Of a DNA stretch of 64,000 nucleotides, positions 57,327 to 64,000 are shown piece after piece. Where the stretch lies: contig JBHGNT010000015.1 of NCBI GenBank assembly GCA_043228905.1, forward strand, positions 558,001-622,000, in the 5' to 3' direction. The DNA is from Azolla caroliniana (taxonomy: Eukaryota; Polypodiophyta). Numbering within the stretch: the stretch's first letter is position 1; each line of letters begins with the position of its first letter. The notes under the pieces are model-generated. The model was not told the origin of the DNA. It ran no database searches and saw only the letters and a list, made by a program, of their open reading frames with translations. A program made the translations under genes and the position numbers.

Positions 57327-58232
57327 ATGAACTCTATACATTGTATTCATTTGATGTAAAAAATAGAGTTTTCATCTCAATTCCATACAACGTATCAAAT
57401 TCATGTTCAAACTTTTTTTTCCCAAATTTAAAAAAAATAAAAATAAAAAAAATCAAACTTGACTTGATGAAAAAACTAGATTTTTCACCTTATTCTTTTT
57501 TTTTGAGTTTTTTTAAATTGTTGTTTTTTTGGGAAAAAAAACTTTAAACATGAATTCGATACATTGTATCGACTTGTGATGAAAACTCTGGTTTTTTTAT
57601 CACTTCAACTTTTAAAAAAAAAAACAAACCAAAAAGACCCAAAATAAATAGAAAAAAAAACCAAAATTGTTTTTTTTTAAAATCCCCCAAAAAAACTTTT
57701 AACATGAACTCACTACATTGTATCGAATTCATGTCAAAAAGTCAGCTTTTCGACACGAACTCGATACAATGTATCGAGTTGTACTTGAAAACCCTGTAAC
57801 TCGATACAAAAAGACCCAAAATAAATAGAAAAAAAAAACTTTAAACATGAACTTGATACATTGTATCGAGTTCTTGTTGAAAGCTTTGTTTTTAAACACA
57901 AATTCGATACATTGTATCGAGTGCATGTCAAAAAGCTGAATTTTTCAACACAAAATCGATACAATGTATCGAGTTCTTGTTTAAAGTTTTTTTTTTCTAT
58001 TTATTTTGGGTCTCTTTGTTTTGTTTTTTATTTTATTTTGAAGTGATGAAAAAACTAGAGTTTTCATCACAAGTCGATACAATGTATCGAATTCATGTTT
58101 AAAGTTTTTTTTTTTCCAAAAAAGAAAATCATACAAAAAAAAACATGAACTAGGTACATTGTACTGAATTGTGGTGAAAAATCTAGTTTTTTCATCAAGT
58201 CAAGTTCGATTTTTTTATTTTTTAAAATTCGG
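57327..58232. repeat. Foldback of nested inverted repeats with palindromes TCGATACAWTGTATCGA
   Basis: The 17-bp palindromic word TCGATACA(A/T)TGTATCGA, or a close variant, occurs about ten times (57556, 57711, 57761, 57853, 57904, 57956, 58074 and weaker ones at both ends). Larger arms enclose these: 57413-57490 with 58165-58232, and 57537-57650 with 57996-58112. Both contain GATGAAAAAACTAGA-type words and homopolymer A/T runs. The whole segment can fold back on itself. No coding potential and no transposase. Confidence 0.8.
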
Positions 58233-58680
58233 GTATATTTGAAAATGAGGAGGAAGAGTCACAATTGTATATTAGCTATAGTAGTGATTCTCATGAAAGG
58301 AATGATGATAGTGATGCAAATAACTCCTAAATGTATTTTTTGTGCAACGATATGTAAGAAATTTAGACAACATTTTATCGAATGAAATAAAAAAGTTGAT
58401 TGTTTTGAAATCTTTCGCTTATGATTTTGTTAGGATCTAAAATATTACTAATTGTAATTTCTCCTTAAAAATACACAAAGTTACTTTTCGTATTTGGCCA
58501 AAATTTGGCATTTTTCAATTTTGCCAAATGGTGAAAAATTTTAGCTTTTTCATCAAGTTTTTGAGAACATGTGATATTGGTATCAAGGTGTTTTGTGAAA
58601 TGGCCAAAAAAGCCCCAAAATCAAACGAAATATTCCTTATCCTTCCATTTGTGCGCGATCCTTCCACTTGTGAATGTGAA
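58233..58680. other. Intergenic, nothing recognised
   Basis: AT-rich, no gene or repeat that I can support. Confidence 0.5.
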
Positions 58681-58685
58681 CATGT

Positions 58686-58996
58686 TTACTCACCATTGCA
58701 ATACAATGACATCGTGACCTTCAGGATGTCTCTCACCATGGGTAATGGAAGCAACACGGGGCGAAGTGACCTCCCACTCCTAACACAACATCGGGGATCA
58801 AACCCGAATTGCCTACGTGACAGGAGGGAATATATATTACAACGACATCGTGACCTTTGAGATGGCTCTCGACATGGGTAATGGAAGCCATATAGGGAAT
58901 TACGCGATGTCCCACACATAAATTTCTAGTTGTTGAGGATTGAACCCAGGTCACCTTGGTGATAGGCGCAAATACTCATCACTATACTACAACGAC
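58686..58996 (-). repeat. tRNA-Asp-like modules, block 2
   Basis: A half module at 58712-58686 and two full ones at 58852-58787 and 58996-58930. The first full one keeps the best tRNA-Asp features: GTCGTTGTA at its start, the anticodon arm CCTCCTGTCACG and the B box GGTTTGATCCC. The same linker as in block 1 lies between them. Confidence 0.75.
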
Positions 58997-59790
58997 CTTA
59001 CGTGTCTCACTATTGTCATGTACAAGGGATTTTCATAATAGCATAATGTTAAAGAAGGGTTACACAATCTTAAGTCGAAGGGAACCTCTTTTTCGGCAAA
59101 AAATGTCAGATTAAGAGGGAACCTCAATAAAATAGGGTTTGCAAACATTTGAAAAAGTTACGATTGATTACAATGGTGGAAATGAATGTTCACCACTAAT
59201 TATGAAACAAAGATTAAAATAAGATCAAGGTGGGGTAGGGTGGGGGGGGGGGGGGGGAGCTTTAGGTTTAGGCATGTCGAGTGGGGCACCAAAACCGTGA
59301 CTACCTCTTGCGTTTATGATGCTTTGTATCAGACTAGTAGTCTCGGGTTGCTCTGCTCTCCTTTCAAACGACCAGTGTGTGAGCTTGCCAAACCTCTCCT
59401 TGAAGCCTCCAAAATGCTATGAATAAGACCTCCCAAAACGCCAAAACCGAAGAAGAAGAAGAAGACTAAAATGTGCCCTCTTGCCCTCCTTTAATAGGAA
59501 GAGGGGGCCTCACTTGCATTAATTGCATTTATTCGGAATAAAGTGCTCAATAAATTCATGTCATGCTACATACATTTGAACTCTTTTACTACTATCTTTC
59601 CAGCTATTTCCCCCTTTCTTTTCTCTTTCGCCATGTTTTGCACCTTTATCTTTTCCTCCTTCAACGTCCATTCCCACCTTCAAGCATGCCACATCATGAC
59701 ATCCACCCCCACCAAACCACACATCCTTTGATATGTGCCAAGAATGGCAGGGTTGAAGGTGGTCAGACTTTAATTTCATTCTCTTTGTTG
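58997..59790. other. Intergenic, with a 16-G run
   Basis: 16 consecutive G at 59242-59257 in a GGGTGGGGTAGGGTGGGG-like context. No gene seen. Confidence 0.5.
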
Positions 59791-59794
59791 TCCT

Positions 59795-60115
59795 CGTGAC
59801 CCATCGTTTGTTCGTCTTTTTGTTCTTTCTCAAGGTCACGGAGGTTCGGCTCGGCTCGTCTTCATGTTGCTTCTTGAAGATCTTCACTCTCTTTCTCGCT
59901 ATTGGTACCGTTGGCCTTGTTCCTTGAGCTTGGCCAGGTAGTAAGTGACATTATCTTTTGCGTTTGTCACCATGTATGGGCCAAACCACCGTCTCATGAA
60001 ATTCCTCGTCAAGTTATGTTGATTGTTGAGATTTTTATCGTACACAATCACTCAAGTCGCCTAGTTCTTCAATCTTCTTGGGGTGAGCACTTGCACTCCT
60101 CATTTTGCCACAACT
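59795..60115 (-). pseudogene. Decayed integrase C-terminus related to gypsy-1
   Basis: Aligns collinearly with gypsy-1 1230-1500. Shared features on the plus strand are CTTCTTGAA-GA-CTT, GGTACCG/CGGTATCG, GTATGGGCCAAACCACC versus GTAAGGCCCGAACCACC, and GATCTTCTTCGG/CAATCTTCTTGGGG. The minus-strand peptide RVKIFKKQHEDEP corresponds to RVKAFKKRHDDEP. Frames are broken. Confidence 0.75.
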
Positions 60116-61285
60116 GTTGGGTCATCTTGAAGTATTTCAATGCGAGATCTTTTATCTTTTGACACCATGTCACTTTCACCTTTGTACCTTGCCCTCCCTT
60201 CAATTGGTGTCGTACATTGGGATAAAACCTAGGTTTCTGATTGTTGTGGAAGTTCGTGGCTTGTGGGTCAGCTTGAGCGGAACCACTGGGCTCTCAGACA
60301 AGAGATTATTGTGAGGGCCAAATGGACTGTGCTTCGTCAGCTTCAGGCACTCCTGCTAGATTGTTGGCTTGGCCTTCATCCTTTCACGTCGATTGCTCGT
60401 GTAGTCCAACGTTTCTTGCAGCCTTTTATCGCTTTGGATCAGTCATGACTCAACCGGTTGGTCTAGCATGGGCTATCCGACTTGATCAGACTCGGCCTTG
60501 TCCGATCCGGTGTGGCCAACCAACTCAAATGTTGTCCAGATCGTTTCGACGCTAGCGAAACCTTCACCACGTCATACGAATGACCTCGACCAACACATTG
60601 TAACCGCGTCGGCTCCCTCTTGATTGCCGCGAAGCACTGCAGACATAAGATTGAGGGCACATGCACATACACACAATCTGGTAGAGAGAGAAAGAACAAC
60701 AAAACAATCAACACAGATTCATCACGACGCGATTCATATATATACATATATATGTATATATATACATATATATGACAAACTAATTACAACCGCAACATCG
60801 AGTCAGCCAACATTAAACTAATATACAACGAACATCCATAGGCAAGCCTCCAGTCGGATGGCTCTCAAGCTCGCGGCTACGAGTGGAGGTCTTGCACCCT
60901 GCTCGAAGTAGAAACACCGACCCCTAAGAGAGTTTGAGCTCAAAAAACCCTAATGAACAAAGAACCTATCCATTGAAAAACCCTAAACCCCCAAGAGAGG
61001 GAAACTACGAGAACCTAACACACCGAGAAGAACCAAAACTAGAGAGCCCCCCCTTGAAGAGCCCCTTCACCTTCTTTATAGTTCAAGGAGGGAGGACTGT
61101 TACAAAAAGGGGGCCAAATATTCCTCTCATTCCAGAGGATAATATTTGCCTTGATTTTAGGAGGAGTGATTGAAGTGGTACATTAAACTCCTCTTATCGC
61201 TTTCACATTCCCTCACTCCCATATCCCCGTTTTATTCGTCCTACCTGATTTTCTCACAGTTGTCGAAAATCTTCACGACGTCGCT
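60116..61285. other. Retroelement-derived intergenic DNA
   Basis: Probably more of the same old gypsy copy and its LTR; the boundaries are not clear. An AT palindromic microsatellite (TATATACATATATATGTATA units) lies at about 60735-60773. Confidence 0.4.
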
Positions 61286-61287
61286 TG

Positions 61288-61585
61288 ACAAGAGGGAATA
61301 CTCACCACTATACTGCAATGACATTGTGACCTTTAACACATCTCTCACAGTACCTAATGGAAGCGACGTAGGAGGCCAAACGACGTCCTACACCTAAAAC
61401 CCTTATGGGCTCTGTTGTAGGGGATCGAACTTGGGTCGCCCACGTGACATTCTAGAATACTCACCACTACACTACATCATGACCTCCGAGACGTCTCTCG
61501 CCATAGGAAGTGACAGAAGAGGCCAAGCGACATCTCGCAACCAAAACCCCTCGACCATTGGTTCCGTTGTCGGGGATTGAACGAC
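61288..61585 (-). repeat. tRNA-Asp-like modules, block 3
   Basis: A half module at 61334-61288, a full one at 61481-61412 (TAGTGTAGTGGTGAGTATTC, anticodon loop with GTC, B box GTTCGATCCCC) and a 3' stub at 61585-61563. The same ~80-bp linker (ACATCTCTC, GGAAGCGACG, AAACGACGTCCTACACC) separates them. Confidence 0.75.
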
Positions 61586-61769
61586 ATCACCTTTTTCATT
61601 GTTGCCCAAAGTGTTAATGTTCATACTTGGCAGACGAGAAATACTATGAGTAAGGCTCCATCACAAAAAGGGTGAACTTCTTAGTTTGATGTGGGGACAA
61701 CCTCAAGAATTAAGAAGAAACGAAAGGGAGCAAGAGGTAGGGGCACTTGTCCGCAAAACACGAGACTTA

Positions 61770-61931
61770 TAAACCTCATTAGGTACACATTCTTCATTCC
61801 TCGGTAGATCGAATTATTGTTACATCTTATGTTAGGATACACATTGGACCCCTTCACGTACCCATTCTTCGCTCGGTAGATCTAATCATTGTTACATCTT
61901 ATGTTAGGATACACATTGGACCCCTTCCCTT
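61770..61931 (+). repeat. ~70-bp tandem duplication upstream of the PPR gene
   Basis: Two copies of a unit ending TTAGGATACACATTGGACCC (ends near 61852 and 61923), each preceded by CGGTAGATC and ATTGTTACATCTTATG. The last 35 bases are identical. Confidence 0.85.
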
Positions 61932-62193
61932 GGGCACAACTCCCTCTACTACGTAGAGTTCTACTGTATTGCTTCTCCAAACCTAAAGACTAGGGTGAGA
62001 AGATGAGGACCAAATCATGGGAGGAAGAGCTACTACCAACAGCGGAGATCATAGTTATGGTGTTTTGAGGTCCTTGCAGGTATGCTTTATTTGTTACCAG
62101 AAGGTTCATGAATTTATTTGCACCTGAAGTCTGCTCTTTGCACATACAAGTGGCCATGTGTGCCTCTTCCCTTTTCTCAGTGGAGAGGCCACC

Positions 62194-64000
62194 ATGGTCT
62201 ATAATAGGACTAAGTTTATATCTCCATCAAATGTGGATGCATCGAAAGCACATTGTTTGGAAGCGGACTTAGAAGGGCTTCTTGAGTTTTCCAAGGCTCC
62301 ATCCATCAAAGATATTCTTTGTATGCTTCAAAGATGTAGGAAAAGGAAGAATGTGGTATCAGCAAAGTTTTTGTTTTCATATATTTGTGGCCAAGGGCTC
62401 CTCGATGACAGATCTATCGGTAATCACCTTATTCCACTTTTTGTGGACTGTGGAAGCCTTCGAGATGCCGAAATGGTTTTTAGTAGCTTGTCATATCGTA
62501 ATGAGCATTCGTGGACATCTCTTATCCTTGGTTATGCACAAAGTGAGCAATTACAACATGCTTTTTGTCTTTACCAGAGAATGCAAGAGAATTCCATCCT
62601 CCCTACTAGCTACACATTGGTTGGGCTTTTGCAATCTTGTGCTCAGTTGCAAAATAGTGAATTTGGTCAAGAAATCCATATTGAAGTTGTGCAGAAAGGG
62701 TTCGATGAAGATCTATTCATTCATAGTGCTTTGTTAGATATGTATGTCAAATGTGGATCTATATTGGATGCGCAGAATGTTTTCGACCGAATGTCCAACC
62801 GAGATGTGGTATTATGGACAACATTGATTGCAGGATATGCCATGCATGGACCCATTGAGGATGTACTGAAAAGCTTTGAAAAGATGCAAGATGAGGGGGT
62901 ACTACCAAACACTTTCACATTTTCTTGTGTCTTAAAGGCTTGTGGCAAAACAGAAGCTATAGATGAGGGGCATGGTACGCATATGCATATAACATACAAA
63001 GGGTTCGAAAATGATTTCTTTCTGGGTAAATCAATTGTCTCAATGTATGTGAAATGTGGTGCACTTTCAGATGCATGGGGAGTCTTTACGAAGCTTCCTG
63101 TACAGGATGTTGTGTCATGGACTTCATTATTGGTAGGATATACTGATGATGGTCCTAGTGAAGAAGCATTTAACTGTTTCAAGGAGATGCAAGTGCAGGG
63201 TATACTACCTGATGCTTTTTCCTTCTCAAGCATTTTGAGAGCGTGCAGTAATGCAGGAGCCATAGAGAAGGGGTTTGAAATACATAAGGAAATCATACAT
63301 GAGGGTTTTGAGAAGGATCTTGTTGTCGGAAGTGCATTAGTCAGTATGTATGTCTTATGTGGATCTTTTGTGGAGGCACAAGAAGTGTTTGATGAGTTGC
63401 CTCAGCATTGCGTAGTAGCATGGAATGCTCTCATTGGAGGGTTTGTCGAGTATGGAACTGCTGAGAAAGCATTAGATTCTTTTGATAAAATGCAAGGTGA
63501 TGGAATCTTTCCAGATGCATACACATTTGCCCATGTCCTAAAAGTGTGTGGTCTATTAGGGGCTACAGATAAAGGACAATCCATGTATATGGAGGCTGTA
63601 TTGAAAGGGTTTGAGAGAGAGTGCTTTGTTGGCTCCACTCTAGTTGGTATGTATGTGAAGTTAAGGCTACTTGAAGAGGCACGAGCAGTCTTTGACCAAC
63701 TGGAATTTAAAGAGGTGGTTGCATGGACTGCTCTTATCATGGGCTATGTGGAGCATGGGCCTGCCAATGAAGCATTAGAATGTTTCGAGAATATGCAGAG
63801 TATGGGTATTCCATTGGACAATTTCACATTTGCGAGCATGCTAAAAGCTTGTGGTAGCATGGGAGCCGTTTTGAAGGGTTATGAAATGCACAGGGAGGTT
63901 GTGAAGAAAGGGTTTGAGCTTGATCTATATGTAGGCACATCTTTGCTTGACATGTATGTTAAAAGTGGTTCCCCCCAAGAGGCTCAGGTCATGTTTGACA
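62194..64000 (+). CDS. PLS-class pentatricopeptide repeat protein (3' partial)
   Basis: One uninterrupted intronless frame of 602 codons from the ATG at 62194 to the window edge. The start has a perfect Kozak-like context (GCCACCATGG), and the frame is closed by TGA about 70 bases upstream. PPR proteins bind RNA one base per repeat, usually in plastids or mitochondria. Repeats of P, L and S type follow each other as a triplet of about 101 residues, e.g. SALLDMYVKCGSILDAQNVF, DVVLWTTLIAGYAMHGPIED and VLPNTFTFSCVLKACGKTEA. Five such triplets are visible. PLS arrays normally end in E/E+ or DYW domains that direct C-to-U RNA editing; that part lies beyond the window. The N-terminus (MVYNRTKFISPSNVDASKAH) has basic and Ser residues but is not a strong transit peptide. 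Confidence 0.93.
   Translation, partial: MVYNRTKFISPSNVDASKAHCLEADLEGLLEFSKAPSIKDILCMLQRCRKRKNVVSAKFLFSYICGQGLLDDRSIGNHLIPLFVDCGSLRDAEMVFSSLSYRNEHSWTSLILGYAQSEQLQHAFCLYQRMQENSILPTSYTLVGLLQSCAQLQNSEFGQEIHIEVVQKGFDEDLFIHSALLDMYVKCGSILDAQNVFDRMSNRDVVLWTTLIAGYAMHGPIEDVLKSFEKMQDEGVLPNTFTFSCVLKACGKTEAIDEGHGTHMHITYKGFENDFFLGKSIVSMYVKCGALSDAWGVFTKLPVQDVVSWTSLLVGYTDDGPSEEAFNCFKEMQVQGILPDAFSFSSILRACSNAGAIEKGFEIHKEIIHEGFEKDLVVGSALVSMYVLCGSFVEAQEVFDELPQHCVVAWNALIGGFVEYGTAEKALDSFDKMQGDGIFPDAYTFAHVLKVCGLLGATDKGQSMYMEAVLKGFERECFVGSTLVGMYVKLRLLEEARAVFDQLEFKEVVAWTALIMGYVEHGPANEALECFENMQSMGIPLDNFTFASMLKACGSMGAVLKGYEMHREVVKKGFELDLYVGTSLLDMYVKSGSPQEAQVMFD

Noticed and set aside
58787-58852. Functional tRNA-Asp gene on the minus strand
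   Set aside because: A and B boxes and an anticodon arm are visible, but the D-arm and acceptor stem do not pair well, and the module shares a linker with other degraded copies. It is a tRNA-derived repeat.
62721-63740. Minus-strand frames of 112-191 codons
   Set aside because: They are antisense shadows of the PPR repeats.

Overview
The window is nuclear DNA of a land plant. The genes have many GT-AG introns, several over 1 kb, and the plant-specific families LNK and SYP71 and a long PLS-type PPR gene are present. Large LTR retrotransposons, AT-rich intergenic DNA and the style of the PPR gene suggest a seed-free plant such as a fern; that is an inference, not something the sequence proves.

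Layout. 1-13068 is a three-layer retrotransposon nest. A Ty3/gypsy element on the minus strand (here gypsy-1; 5' LTR 12445-13068, gag 10977-12401, protease, RT-RNase H and a broken integrase down to 1197) was entered twice. A second minus-strand gypsy chromovirus (gypsy-2, 5095-10853, target duplication CCAGG) sits just upstream of its protease. A plus-strand Ty1/copia element, of which only the 3' end lies in the window (1-1025), sits inside its 3' LTR. gypsy-2 has LTRs differing only by one GA unit, so it is very young, and it carries a Tf1-like self-priming signal. 13069-15507 is repeat-derived DNA and a minisatellite.

15.5-51.4 kb is the gene-bearing part. It holds a 14-coding-exon DUF262 (GmrSD-N-like) gene (+, 16648-22280), a VTC4-type inositol/L-galactose-1-phosphate phosphatase (+, 25937-32338), a FolD dehydrogenase/cyclohydrolase with a mitochondrial-type presequence (-, 32854-38132, tail to tail with the phosphatase), an LNK clock coactivator homologue (+, 39952-44805) behind a dense cluster of ACGT-core promoter elements, and a SYP71-type Qc-SNARE (+, 47043-51401). 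The exon models below were built by hand from splice consensus and reading-frame continuity. All five close in frame.

51.6-62.1 kb is a repeat graveyard: a decayed minus-strand copia element, a second copia RT fragment, about ten tRNA-Asp-like modules with a shared linker (a candidate SINE family), a foldback built around the palindrome TCGATACAWTGTATCGA, and a decayed relative of gypsy-1. 62194-64000 is the intronless N-terminal part of a PLS-class pentatricopeptide repeat protein that runs off the window.

The cellular genes do not form a pathway or cluster; they are ordinary neighbours. The most unusual items are the bacterial-type DUF262 gene, the self-priming chromovirus, the tRNA-Asp-derived modules, the palindrome foldback and the ACGT-element cluster of the LNK gene.
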